Shown here piece by piece: positions 23,927-36,200 of a stretch of DNA of 64,000 nt. The notes below the pieces were generated by a model that had not been told where the DNA came from, did not search any database, and saw nothing but the letters and a program-made list of their open reading frames with translations. Location: NCBI GenBank assembly GCA_003116995.1, contig BDSL01000036.1, positions 372,001 through 436,000 on the forward strand, written 5' to 3'. This DNA is from Yamagishiella unicocca (taxonomy: Eukaryota > Chlorophyta > Chlorophyceae > Chlamydomonadales > Volvocaceae). Position 1 is the stretch's first letter. Each line of letters opens with the position of its first letter. The position numbers were made by a program, and so were the translations under genes.

Positions 23927-26900
23927 CTACGCCCTGGCGAGGCTGGCGAGGCTCTTGACCAGGCCGCCCAGCAGGTAGGGGCGGCAGCGCTTGTTGGTGG
24001 TGTCGCAGTACTCGCCCATGCCGCAGTCGCCGTACGCCTCGCAAGACGGGCCCAGCTCCTGCTCGCGGAGAAGGGCAAACGACCACACCACATGCCGCCG
24101 GGGCCCACATGAGGTCGGAGCGTGCAGCGGATGCCAGTAAGAGGGCTCTGGGGCCCTATCCACGTGTATCCTCGCCTCACATGTTCTCGGACCCGCACAG
24201 CCACCCTGGCATCACCAACTCACCATGCACGTGTGGGCGTTCTGTTTGTAGCCCCGCTCGCAGTAGTAGCCGTCCCTGCAGTCCTTGTCCTGTGGCGGGG
24301 CGGGCAGCGCAAAAAAACAGGCGCGGTGCGCAAGTATGCGTATACTTGGAGCGGCAGCGAGCGCCAGCTGGTAACCTGCCTTTGATCGGACTCGAAGACC
24401 GGCCGGAGGTTTAGGATGGTCCATATCCATAACTCCTATCCTATCTCGAGGCGAGGAGAGCGCAGTCCCCCCTTCCAATGCCTGCCGCACCGCGCATATC
24501 GGACCCCTGGCGCCACCTGCACGCACCTCCATGCACTGCACGCATCGGCCGCCCCCGCCGATGTCGTCGTCGTCGTCCTTCTTGGTCGGCTCATCCTTGG
24601 CCTCAGAGAGGCGGCGCCTGGCGAAGGACGCGAGGGATGGCACAGTGTACGCTCAGGTTACGGAGGGGAGGGGGCATAACCAAATCCTGGGCTGCAGTTG
24701 AGTGCTTACCGGCGCATGGAGGACAACAAGTGCGAGGGGGATATCCTACCTCGCAGCGCTTAATTGGGTCAGCAAACTCGCCATCGCATGAGGAGCCCAC
24801 CTGTGTGACTCTTTCTTGTTCTTCTTGTTGCAGGCCTTCTTCTGCTCGCTGTCCATTCCCGCTTCCCTCTCCATATTCGACTGCATGGTCGCGTCCATGA
24901 TCGAGTCATTTGCCATGTTCATGCCGTGGTGGTGGTGGTCGTCGTCGTCATCGCTGTCATGGTCATGGTCTGCACGGGGGAACCCATCGAGTACCGGCTG
25001 TCGAAGCTGGCACGTACGACATGTCGCTTGTGCGATGATGCCGTGTAGTCATTCAGGCCCTAGCTCCCTAGACAAGGCTAAGGGAGTCCTGCTAGCGTGC
25101 GCAACCCTTACGGGCTGCAGCCAGCTTTGTAATGCCAGGAGGCCGAACGCCCGGCTTGAGCCCCCGTTTCCAGATCCCCTACGTCCCCCAGGGCAGTCAT
25201 ACACGTGCGCGTCATCAATGGCTGCAAGTGAAATTGTTCAGTACCATGGTCGTGGTCATGGTCGTGGTCGTGGTCATGGTCATGGTCGTGGTCGGCATCC
25301 TCGGTACTGGGGTCCTCCGCAGCATCTGCGTCTGCAGTGCCAACCAAGACAGCGGGGCCCCCATTCGTCGGGCGGACCAGTTGCAGTCAGCCGGACGACT
25401 TGGCGGGAAGTGATGAGTGACGATGAATTCAGGCAGGGCTCAATGCCTCCACGCCAAGGCTTCCAAAGGGTATGGTGCTGTCGATGTTCAGTGACATGGA
25501 GGCTGTACGCGCAACTCACCAGCGGCCTGTGCGACCTGCGCCTCGACCAGCAGCCCCTCGTCGCGCTCGTCCTTCTTCTCCTTCGTGCCATGGCCCTCAT
25601 GGTGGCCTTCTGCAACGGGCGCGCAGTGGAGTTGGCGGGGACCGAGTCATTCCACGCTCCACGTCGCCATCACATGAGGAAGCACGACAGGAATGAAGCG
25701 GAGCGCCGTTTTGCCTTCCAGCGCGTCATGGTTTGCTGCTGCGGATTTCATCATCCACCACCGCGCTTACCGTGGTGGTCCTTGTGATGGTCCTTGTGGT
25801 GGTCGTCATCCTCATCGTCATCATCCTCATCGTCCTCGTCATCATCCTCATCGTCATCATCCTCATCGTCATCATCCTCATCGTCATCATCCTCATCGTC
25901 ATCATCCTCATCGTCATCATCATCATCCTGATCTGCAAGCCCATGAGAGGGAAGCGGTGACACACGGACGTACGTGCCACAAGCCAAGGCCGTCAGTCCG
26001 CCATTGCACGCGCCACGGGGCAGGGAGCGGGGAAACAATGCACCACACAAACGGGCACACATTTCCAAGCACACAGGCATATCGAGGTTGGTGCGGCTCA
26101 CGGAACGCCGAAACGTTTTCGACAGCGATTGGATCGCCGGCCCTAGCCACTTCATTCCCCACTGGCCTACCGTCATCATCCTTGTCATCATCGTCCTCCT
26201 CGTCATCATCTTCCTCATGCTTGAGAGGCGTGACCTCGGCAGTGCCCTCAGAAGCGGCCTCAGCGGCATCGTCCGGCTTGGTCAGGGCTGTCATGCCAGA
26301 ATCGGTGGGTGTGGGCTTCCGCGAGGTGTACGGCGAGGTGTTGCAGATGGGGCGGCTCGAAGGGCAGTCGTTGTTGACAGCGCAACTGCGGTCGAGCAGG
26401 TCACACGAGCACGCAGCGGGGTTGGGGTGGGGCGGCCGCACTTAAGAGTGTTGCTGAGAGAGCGTCCTGGGAGGACGGAGCCTGAAAAGGCAACGCAGAA
26501 CATGTGGCAATTCGACAGCACCGCGGTCATCCAGGGGGCATTGGGGCGCCTCCGCGCTCCGTCGGGTACTCCTCCGCCAGCAACCGACCGGCAGGGGAAT
26601 CGACTCACGGCGTGACGCATACAGCGCCCGAGGGCCACCAGCTTTTCTGGCAGGTTCCGGAACGGCACTCCTCGTCACGGTGGCAGACCTCGCCGTCGTC
26701 CTTGAGCGTCAGGCACTCGCCCTTGATGCACACTGCGGGGTGCGTGAGGTTGATGGGAGGCGCCACGTGCGGATGGGTCGAGCAGGAGAAGGACGCTGTC
26801 GTACTTGCGGAGGGTCCGATAGCAGGACACTGGCGACAGCATGCAGTTTGGCACCAGCAGTATTGTGACACTCCAATGGGTAGAAGCAGGACGAAACGGG

Positions 26901-27515
26901 GCCATGTATGAAACACGCTTGGAAAATATTCCCGCCTTTGCGTGGCGCCGAATGTAATTCGACAGCCATGTCCGCCAAGCTCAGAAGGCCACAATCTCAC
27001 AGGGTGGTGCCGCCCCCTACCAACCGCCGGACGCACCGTCAGAGCGGCTGCAGTCGTCATCGTCCAAGCAGTCATCGGGCCTGGAGGCGATCTCGCCTGT
27101 ACGGCAAGGGCGACGGAGGAACCGAAATCGGCAGCAAGGCGTGGTGTTTCCGTGTCAGCGCAACTGGGGTGGTGGTTTGCGTTGGCGGCTCAGCCATCCG
27201 CACGCGCGTAGTGGGGTTCGCAGCGGGTCGTGGGGTTTGGTTCAGGTCGGAGGAACACAGCAACCCAGGTAAGCCGCCGCGTTCGCCACGTGGGGGGCGG
27301 CAAGCAGTTTTACGAGAAATAAGGTGATCCCGGTGGGTGCTGGCACGGAGGGGAGACGGCGTAGCGGGTGGCCGCGTCGCCAGCGAGGTTGGAGGTGAGT
27401 CACACTTGACCTCACCGTTTGTGGGCAGGAGGGTGGTGCTGCGGGCGGCCAGCGCCGGCACGGCCAGGGCCGCAGCCAGCAGCAACGCCAGCAGCGCACG
27501 CTGTGAAGCGCGCAT
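23927..27515 (-). CDS. secreted Cys-rich protein with Asp/Glu and Asp/His repeat core
   Basis: Eleven exons give about 431 residues: 27515-27416, 27096-27037, 26732-26609, 26385-26171, 25932-25771, 25609-25520, 25331-25245, 24969-24801, 24617-24527, 24289-24224, 24058-23927. Residues 1-23 form a clear signal peptide (LLALLLAAALAVPALA). Two Cys-rich blocks follow the spacing seen in Dickkopf/prokineticin-like folds: an N-terminal one (DDCLDDDDCSRSDVC, CHRDEECRSGTC, CAVNNDCPSSRPIC) and a C-terminal one (CVQCMEDKDCRDGYYC, CGMGEYCDTTNKRC). Between them lie runs of (D)4E, an HHKDHHKDHH stretch, DHDHDHDHDHDH and DDDDDHHHH. Such runs commonly bind Zn, Ni, Cu or Ca ions, so an extracellular metal-binding or matrix role is likely but inferred. 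Several internal exons are phase 1-1. One donor is weak (GTACTG at 25244). I know no characterised homologue. Confidence 0.82.
24905..24970 (-). repeat. Asp/His codon run
   Basis: On the minus strand this encodes DHDHDSDDDDDHHHH in the eighth exon of the Cys-rich gene. GAC, GAT and CAC codons are mixed. Confidence 0.75.
25245..25297 (-). repeat. (Asp-His) dipeptide repeat
   Basis: Tandem GACCAY hexamers on the minus strand encode seven Asp-His pairs in the seventh exon of the Cys-rich secreted protein. The repeat runs to the exon's weak GTACTG donor. Confidence 0.8.
25795..25930 (-). repeat. 15-bp repeat encoding Asp-Asp-Asp-Asp-Glu
   Basis: Units of GATGATGACGATGAG (minus strand) repeat about seven times, nearly identical, in the fifth exon of the Cys-rich gene. 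The near-identity suggests recent expansion. The + strand reading gives a hydrophobic Ile/Val frame that is an artefact of the repeat. Confidence 0.85.
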
Positions 27516-28590
27516 TGTGGGTCAGTTACCCTGCGCGGTCACACCGTCGGGAGGCCGTCTGCATCGATTGGTCGGTCGCACGTGGACCCCCCGCCGAGCG
27601 AGAGGACATACAGAAAAGCCGAATACTGTGCGAGGTGAACACGAGTATATTCATAAGCTAATTACGGTCACGGACGCCAGCGACTGATGAAAGGGGAGCA
27701 TTGGTGCAGAGCACTGCGATATAGTGGAAAGCCCCTATCCAGCTTCCACTGCTGCGCTCCAGTGAGAGTGCTTTGCATATAGAACCAACATAGGCTGGGA
27801 AAGCGCCAGTCGTGCAATAGAATATCCTTTGCGGACTCGGGCTTAAACGGCGCAACTGCCTAATATAGTGGAGGACAAAGAGTACTGCCAAGAGGATGCC
27901 AAAGGACGTTCGTGATGCTTCCGCGCACCTGGTTCAAGGAGGTATCTCGACCAACGGGGACGGAGACTTAAAGCAACAATGGTATCGATGCACTTGATCC
28001 GAAACCAAGCAATATACGTGTTCGAAATTATAGTGTAGGCGAGTCAATTCACATATCCAACGGCAAGTGTCCCTCCGAAACCATCGGATCCAGTCCTAGG
28101 ACCTAACCACCGAGATATCTGTGGTCAAGCCATGCCCCAGTATCGGGAAGTTTGGGGGCCCAAGCCGATACCTGCCCCTAAGCACTGCTCGGCCAACAAA
28201 TTCCAAGTACCAAACCTCCACGTGGACACTGGCGTCAAGACTTCTTTGCGCATGGCTATCGACAGTGGCCGCATCACTGATACGCAGTCTTGGACAGTTG
28301 TTGGGCTGTCACCCAGTGTCACCTATGATCCTCGGGGCGGAACCCCGCCCGTCAACCTAAGATCCACACGCCAAACCTTATCATGACCCCCAGCGAAACC
28401 AACCCCAACAAATTCCGTCTGGCCACCCGCTGCTGTCCCATTTGACACAAACTCGTAAGGTCATGGTGACATATGATCACATAACCGCTTCCTTCACGCA
28501 GGCGAAGGACTAACGTCGCTGCAACCCTGTCCCAGACCCTCTCCCATTCTTCGGCTTTCTAGGTTCAGCCGTGCACGTCGTGGGGTGCGC
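27516..28590. other. intergenic between tandem minus-strand genes
   Basis: About 1.1 kb holds the promoter of the Cys-rich gene (starting at 27515, minus) and the 3' region of RPA2 (stop at 28591). The left part is AT-richer. No exon or RNA gene is supported. Confidence 0.4.
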
Positions 28591-31500
28591 TCATGCACCC
28601 GTGGACTTGAAGGTGGTATCGTTCACGGTGCTGTACAGGACACCTTCCGCAGCCAGGTACTCGCAGGTCTGCACGACAGACGGGATAAAGGGTGAGACTT
28701 TGCAGAGCTTAAGGACGAGCTGCAGCGAAGGAGACGTTGACCGCACGCACGCGGAAGCCTGCCTTCGATCCTCGGTCGCGGCAGCATTTGTCCGGGGATA
28801 TGAACATCGCGGCTGCACGTCATGCCCGCTGGCATCATCCTTGCCATCCCGCACCCGGCCAAATGCCTCGGTTGTATGCAGCGAAATTCCATCGCCGTCC
28901 CGAACTGAATGTCCTTAACACGTAGCCGTGAGCGGCCTGGCCCCACCTGGATGACCTGCGCCAACGAGTAGTTGCGGCCCATGTTGCGCAGCTCCCCATG
29001 AGCCTGCTCCGCGCTAAGGCCATTGGGCGCCTGAACCGCGTGCGGCAGGTTGTACACGTACTTGACGTCAGAGTTCATGTCGCCACCTGATGGAGGACGG
29101 CAGGGAAAGAGGCAAGGGGCGGCAGGGCGGACGCGAAGGATTCGCTGAAGGCGCAAGCACAGGTGAATCCATCACCGCAATGGACAGCTGAGCGCTGCGA
29201 CGAACAGCGAAGTAGCCACTGGCGCCGTAGCTGCACGTAAGCCTGCCAACCGCAAATTACAGGGGAAAACGCGCTGGCAAACATGCCGCCCCCGTGTGTG
29301 ACGCCTTCGGCTTGCATCGCGCCCTAGCATGTTGGAGCCGGCTGCTATGCAACACAGCCCAGCTATGTGTCAAAGCGCATGGGCAGCGACGCACCAGCAG
29401 GGCCCGCTGGGGGCGCCGCCGTGCCGCCGTACGCGCCCTGCGGCATGCCGCCGTATGGTCCTGCGATGGCAGGAAACAATTACATGGCGTCGTCATGGGT
29501 ATCGGCAACGCAAAAGTTGCCAGCAGCCACAACATGGCAGAAACAAAGCATGGCAGCCGATCCGCACCAGTACAGGCGTTTGGTCTCATTGTCTTGGGAC
29601 TGCAACGCTGCGAGAACAGTGCAAAACCCAACATTGCCCACAGACACGGGCTAATGAAACGGAGCAATTGCCAAGCCAGACAGTAAACAACAGCGCGTCT
29701 GCACCACCGGGTCCAGATGGCACCACTTGCCCACGCCTGCTTTGCCCCGTTTTGACCCCGCTCGCCCCGTTTCGACCCCGTTCGCCGCTGCGAAATGCTG
29801 ACACGCCCCGTCCACAGCTCACCCGCTGCCGGCGCACCGCCATAAGAGCCAGTCCCCCCCGGCGTCCTGCCGCCAGGCGGCGGCGCTCCGCCCGCGGACG
29901 GCTGTCCGGTGGGCGGGGCGCCCTTGGTCAAGTGGAGGTGCTGCATGACGCTCTGTAGGAAGTGGTACGTCACCTGCGGGGCCAGAAGCGCGGGTAATGA
30001 CAAATATAGTATCGCCCGCATGCATGAGGTACCCCGCTAGGGCGTGCAGGAGCGGAGCCTGTCGCACTTACTTCGTTGTGGTCGACGATGGGCTTGACAG
30101 CGTAGGCAGTAATGCTGCGCCGCCGCTCAAACGTTTTAAGGTTGCCGTATACGCGGACGTATTTGCCAATCTGCCACTCAGCGCGCTTTTGGGCCTGCGG
30201 AAACCAGATGACGAGGCATATAAGCGGACGGCAAGGATACGGAACATATTCTGGAGAACCCCGCTTGGAGGAGAGCGTGTATCGCTGTGGATCGAGGGCA
30301 GCAGGCATCATAAGCGTGGCAGGGGACATCGTACTATAAGAACTCCGATAAAGTTGTCGCACTTGTGCCAACCTCGCCACGGCGGCCGCACCTGCGCGTC
30401 CATGTCGTCCACCCAGCTGCACACCTCCATGCTGGAGGTGCCGTCGTTCACCTGAATTAGGACTCGGGTCGCCTGCTCCTGGTATGACATTACGCGACCG
30501 ACAATGGTCACCTGCAGGGGCAATGGCAGTGGCATAAGCAGGAAATAGTCCAACAACAAATGATGATGACAATACCAGCGTCTCTAACGGTTGTGGTAAT
30601 CAGTGTTTCGAGCCCTATGAGGCAGGGCTTTGTCCCCTTAGCTGTCATCCGTGCCCGTCTGCGTTACAATGCGCTTTGGAAAACATCTTGATACACACGC
30701 CGTGCAGCCACCAGCGCATTGCATGCAACGGCGTCGCAAACCTGGGACTGCAAGGACAGCCACCCAAATGTCAAATATGACACCGCAGCACACTGGGCAC
30801 GATGTTTGCCACCACTAACACGTCGGGTATCCACGCATCAGGCTGTGATGGGCAGGGTCGGCTGGTTACTGTGTTAGACCAATACCGCGCCCCTGCACAG
30901 GCAACCATCCCCAGCAACTGAAGCATGGCCGGCACATGGCAAATCCCCCCTGTCTCAGGTAACCGGACGCACTGTTGAGATCTCATGCCCATCGGCCATA
31001 AAGCGATCGTCGTCCGCATTGGCGATGTCCTGTTCCCAAATTATTTGGGGAGGGGGGCGGGCATGTTAGTCCAGGGAGCATCAGATGGAGCATCCGCGTG
31101 ACGTATATGCCAGATGCGTAACCAGAGGAGCAATGCCAGCAAGGATGAACCAACAAAATGAGCTCCAGTTGGGGCCGTCAAGGGACCATGGTAATTGCTT
31201 CTCCCCAGGGAATGCTAGGGGTAAACCGTAATCACGTATACTAGACCTTGGCCCTGGCCAAGTGCACTGTGTCTGACTAAAGGCATCATCGGCATGGCCG
31301 GGAGGGAGAAGCGGTGGATATGACAAACCCGTACTAAACCGTTGAGGAGGCGGGCCTGGCTCGTCTAAGCTGCACGCACCTTCAGCAATTGCCGGACGGT
31401 GAATGCTCGGAGAGTGGTGTGCTGGTTGCGACCCTGCACGCGAAGAAAGGGAGCCCCAGCTTGACTCGTCCGCCGAGGCGCAACCAAACTTTCAAACGAC

Positions 31501-31790
31501 ACGGCAACGAAAGGCGGTAGTTACATCTATAACTCCTCCCGAAACGACACCTACTTGCCCCATGTTTTGCGCGCAAATAGCAGACAAACCTTTTGCTGAC
31601 CGGCACCACCACCTCCAAACTGGTTGTCGTTCCCTGGTGCTGGGCTGTGATCATCGTGCGAAGAGAGATTCACCTTCAGGGCCAATTTGGAAAGGCATCT
31701 TCCCGCCATCTTTCGCACGCCTCACCTGGGCATGAAGCCACCACCACCAAACTGGCTGGCGCCCAGATCTCCATAACCTGAATAGGCCAT
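28591..31790 (-). CDS. RPA2: replication protein A 32-kDa subunit
   Basis: Ten exons give 319 residues: 31790-31726, 31644-31590, 31433-31380, 31029-30973, 30511-30392, 30194-30072, 29973-29823, 29460-29395, 29086-28947, 28719-28591. RPA2 is the middle subunit of the eukaryotic ssDNA-binding complex and acts in replication, repair and checkpoint signalling in the nucleus. The N-terminus is Gly/Ser/Gln-rich (GASQFGGGGFMPS, DNQFGGGGAG) as in the family, where this segment is phosphorylated. The OB fold lies at residues 78-160 (VTIVGRVMSYQEQATRVLIQ; GKYVRVYGNLKTFERRRSITAYAV). A Pro/Gly/Ala-rich linker covers about 170-230. The winged-helix protein-interaction domain ends TCEYLAAEGVLYSTVNDTTFKSTGA, a typical RPA2 finish. 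The last exon's acceptor (CTGCAG before 28719) was chosen over a later one (GTGCAG) because it keeps phase 0 and restores the helix LVLKLCKVSPFIPS. Confidence 0.95.
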
Positions 31791-33260
31791 TTCGACGAAA
31801 GCTGCTTCTTGGGAAAGCTTACGCTCGGTCGCCAATCTGTTTCAAAGTAGACCACTCTTCAATATGCGTCGTGCCCCTAATACTTTTCTTACAGCAAGCT
31901 ATCGTTTGTATGACATATAAAAATTAAACACCTGGGGTCCTTACTTCCGCGGCGAATGCAGGTACTGCATGAAATGGCGGAGCACAGCATGCCTGCACGC
32001 CACTTGGTACGGCACCCCGAAACAAAATCCACGAAGACCAGAGCGGCCTAGAATGTGCTGCCCTTGTGAAGCGGTTTTAGACCAATTAATAGTACGCCTT
32101 GCATGGAAAACATGCGCTTGGGATTGGCGACTTCGGCCGCAGAAATCGAAATCACACAAGTGCCCGGCCAAAGCTCTTACGAAGTCTACACTATTTTTTG
32201 GTTTGTTCGTCTGCATATTAACTGGTCTCATAGCACATGCTATGTATGTATCCGGTGCAGCATTTCCGCGCAATCGCGACTTTTGCCGCCAGGTCCACCG
32301 TAACCTCCCATTGCCTATGGTTTCCGGATATCAAAGACAGCTACTTACCATAGACATGGACAGTGACGTCGAGCTGAACCGATGAGCTCAGACCACGACC
32401 AGCGGTCGTAGCGAACTCCTGGGGCGCCGCAAGAGCCGGCTATCCTGCAAGCCGGCTATCGCGTGGAGCCCAGGGGTAATGTCCACTTCGTCGATGGAGG
32501 GAGACAAGAGCGCAAGCCGACATCGGTGGAGGCGCACTTCCTCGGTGTCATACGCACGGCGGAGTTGGGCGCCAAGTTCCTGACGCCTCGCCAGGCAGCA
32601 GTGCTGAGGGAGTGTGCCGCCGGGAGCGTCGGCTTCTCGCTCTTCTCTCCCCTCCATCGACGAAGTGGACATTGCCCCTGAGCTCCCCGCGATAGCCAGC
32701 TTGCAGGATGCCAGCCTTGCCTGTGTGCGCACCACCCCGTAACGCCACCGCCTGCTCGGCCCCACTGGGGACGACTTGCGGCAGCCAACCAATCCCACCG
32801 TACAGGCGCGATCGCAGGGCCTGGGGAGTAACCGACGCCGACCTGAAGCCTGTATTCCAATGGCACGCCACACCGCGCGAGCCGTGAGGGGTCATCTGGG
32901 TCATCCGCCGAAAGGTGGCCTGGCCTTTACTGCGGATGTTGAGGACCACCTTGGCCGGTGCCAGGCTTGACGGGATGCTTGGAGCCAGCGGCCTACCCTG
33001 CGTGCGCTGCGCTGCATCACAAATGACAGTCGATCGCTTATGCTGCTTTCACATCCGTGTAGTCTACATCCGTGTTCCTCCGGCCCTTTCTCTCGCCCGT
33101 CACTGCTGGCCACTGCAACAGGTTTCCCCCTTCCTTTTTCCTTCGAGTCCAGCAGAGCCAAACTGGGGCGATCCCCGCAGACCCTTCCAACGCCGTGTTC
33201 ATCCCCATCCTCATGCCGGCATTCCGCTAGCACACCTACACCTGCACGCCCTCCATCACA
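31791..33260. promoter_or_regulatory. region between divergent RPA2 and P4H genes
   Basis: About 1.5 kb separates the two divergent starts. The RPA2-proximal side (31800-32250) is AT-rich; the 32400-33050 part is GC-rich. No exon with matching neighbours was found. It presumably holds both promoters, perhaps shared; no element can be named. Confidence 0.4.
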
Positions 33261-36200
33261 ATGTCCGATGAGGCCGCCGCTGCCGAACGTGCCCTAGAAC
33301 CTGCGGCTCTCCTCCTTGAACGGCTCCCACAGTACGACGGCTTGCATCCTTGCATTCGCGTCTAGAAGTCGTGTACTGTCCGAACAGTTGATACGTGCTT
33401 ACGATTGTTTATATATTCGTGTTAAACTTTCCGGCGGCAGGAGCCTTAATTCGTGGATCGGCACGAGCGCACGAAGGGTCTCCTTTTGCTCTTTCTTTGG
33501 GTTTGAGCATCCGTCCAATACTCACAGCCCATATCCGAAACGTAAAGGCCATGTCTCAGCTGCGTGGCTTGCGGTCGGCCGACATGGCGACTGCGAAAAG
33601 TAAGAATGCCTGCACGAAGGACCTTGCAGTTTTGGAACATATCAGATTAGTTGTTAGCACTGCCTTGCCATGTGTACCGAATGTCGCGAACCGTCCGTTG
33701 TTCTATTGCCTGAAACCGTGCAGGCCGTGCAACCCGACCAGCTGCCCCAGCGGCATGGCTCCTCAAAAACGTAGCGCCGTTGCCCCTCGCTCGCTCGTGG
33801 GCAGCACGCTGCCGCGTCTCCGCTCCACACAGCAGCGGCTCGTCTTCTGCAGAGCCAGCTGCCGAAGACGGGCCACCCCCCGCTGCGGCTGCCGGCGATG
33901 CTGCATCCTTGGTGGGCACCGCCTGGGATCCAGAGGGAATCTTTGGCAAATCTACGCCCCTCAATTTCGCCGCCGGGGAACAGATGGGCGACCTGATTGC
34001 GCGCCGCGAGCGCGAACGTGCTGCTCGAAGAGCCGCAGCCACCGCTGCGGCCGCAGCAGCAGCAGAGGCCGCAAGCGCGCCGCCCTCCTCCACCGCGCCG
34101 CCGCCTCTCCCAGCTGGCGTACGGCCCGTACGGCCTCTGCCGGATGGCGCGCCGGCTGGCGGTTCGCGGCCTGACGAGCTGCCCGCAGATGTGGTTTTGG
34201 AGGTTGACGAGCTGCTCCGGCGGGACTTCATACCCGTGGATCTCAGCTGGCCGGGTCTGCGTCTAGTGCACCTGGATCCCCCCGTCATCACGGTGGACGC
34301 CTTCCTCACGGGGGAAGAGTGCGACCGGATGATCCAGCAGGCCGAGTCGTCGGGTGGGTGGGAGGGTTCAGAGGAAACCCGCGGGCCGACAGGTTCGGAA
34401 AAAGGTAGCCTAGATGAAGAAGCGTTTTTACAACGAGAGGGAGGATGACTCATTGCAACGACCGGGTAACGACCGGGAGGATGACCCCTTGCAACGACCG
34501 GGTAACGACCGGGAGAAGCGAACCCTGGGCAGCTCTCTGCAAGCGAGCTGACGGCCCAACGATTTTACCCCCCACCCCGCGCAGGTCGCATGGTGGCCAG
34601 CCGAATCGGTGCGTCCAATGTGTCCTCGATGTACGGCAACGCCTCCAGCAACCGCCGTACGAGCACGAGCATGATGGTGACGCCGGGCGTGGCTGGCCCG
34701 GCCATGGACGCGGTGGTGGCTGAGCTGCAGTCCCGCGGCAAGAAGCTGCTGCGAGCAGGTCGGGATCGCTGGGCTATGGGGTTCGGGGACTGAGGGTAAC
34801 GTCGAGCGCGTGGGAACCAAAGTCGCTCGCATGGATTCTGTTTGGGTAGGCACGGCTCATCACGCCGACATTTCGGCATTCTCCGACGACCCAAATGGGT
34901 GGACGGATGGCTGAGCTCGCAGGCTCGAACAAAGCGCGGGGGGCCCTGCCGCAACCCGTCTCCGTACTCGTACGTACGGTACGAACTCCACTTCGAACTC
35001 CACTTCGCTGCAAGAAAGTATCCCCGCACCGACCATCGCGCTCCGCGGCAAGGCCGACCTCAGCCCGCTATGGCACACAACTCCGCCGTCTGGCGCACCT
35101 GTCCGTGCAGGCGAGGGACCTGCCTGGGGTCCCTCCGGCAAGCTGCCTCGCAGTAGCCAGTACTGCTACGAGGCGCTGCAGGTGGGCGGGCTTGGCGCAT
35201 GGAAGCTGGCAGCGGGGGCTACTAAGTCACAAGGATTCACGCTCGCAGCACGTCACGCACTGACACCGCCAGGGCCAGCGCCAACACCAGCAATCCTCTC
35301 TATCTCCCCCCTCCTCGCCACCGTCCCCGGTCTTGAAACGTCTTTCCTAAAAGGTTTCTCGCATCCACGGGCCTTCCTCGCAACCCCCGGTCTTTATGCC
35401 ACCCCCCCCTCCACCCTCTATCTCCTATGTCGTGTGACCGGGTCTTCACACCACCCCCTTTCCCCGCGCAGGTCGCCCGCTACGAGACCGGGCAGCACTT
35501 CCTGGCACATGAGGACGGTTTCCCCTCGGGGCTAGCCGCCAACAACGGCTTCCAGCGCCACGGCACCTTGCTGGTGTACTTGAACGACGTGCCGCAGGTG
35601 GGGACGGGGGACGAGGGAGGGTCGCGAGGACACCCGAACAACGGCACATGCGAAAGCGAAGGAAGGGAGACCAGTTGGAGGGTGGGGCAACTCAGGGAAA
35701 CAGGCGCGCCCTGCTAGCGCTCAAGTGGTGGGGAGCGTGGGCGGGTTGGGGCGCTGCAAGGCCGGCCGGGGGTCGGGAGGGCCCAATGCCCAGGGTGTGT
35801 GTTGGTGGGCTCGGGCGCTGCTGCCGGGTGGTGCGTGAGGGTTTGGGTGACGGAACCATGTGGCTCGGAATTACGGTTGCGGTGCACTGGATGCTTCAGC
35901 GGCGCACTGTCGCCATGGGAACCCAGATTGCTGTCCTGACTATGTACCCTTTCCTGGAGTCGTTGGTTCGCCGTGACACGTATCGCCCTCATCGTACAGC
36001 GGACAGCTTCCTGGAGCTGCCCTGGAAAGCCGTCAGCACAATGCGCACCGCACACAGGATCGCGCGCGTTCGCGCTGCACCTCCTCGTTCTGCCCAGTCA
36101 CACAGCTTAAAACAGTCCGCCGCGTCCTTAATTCATCCTGGGCGTGGCTTATCCTGAAGCTAGGCCATCGCCGCATGCGGCTTCCCTTCCAAAGCCGGAG

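Noticed and set aside
24735..24798. Candidate Cys-containing exon (GSSCDGEFADPIKRCE) directly after exon 8 of the Cys-rich gene
   Set aside because: It cannot be reached without a frameshift: exon 8 joins in phase to 24617 using the GTGGGC donor. It could be real only if there is a base error near 24800.
25733..25960. + strand frame of repeated Ile/Val/Leu that looks like a membrane protein
   Set aside because: It is the complement of the (DDDDE)n repeat of the minus-strand Cys-rich gene, and has no exon structure of its own.
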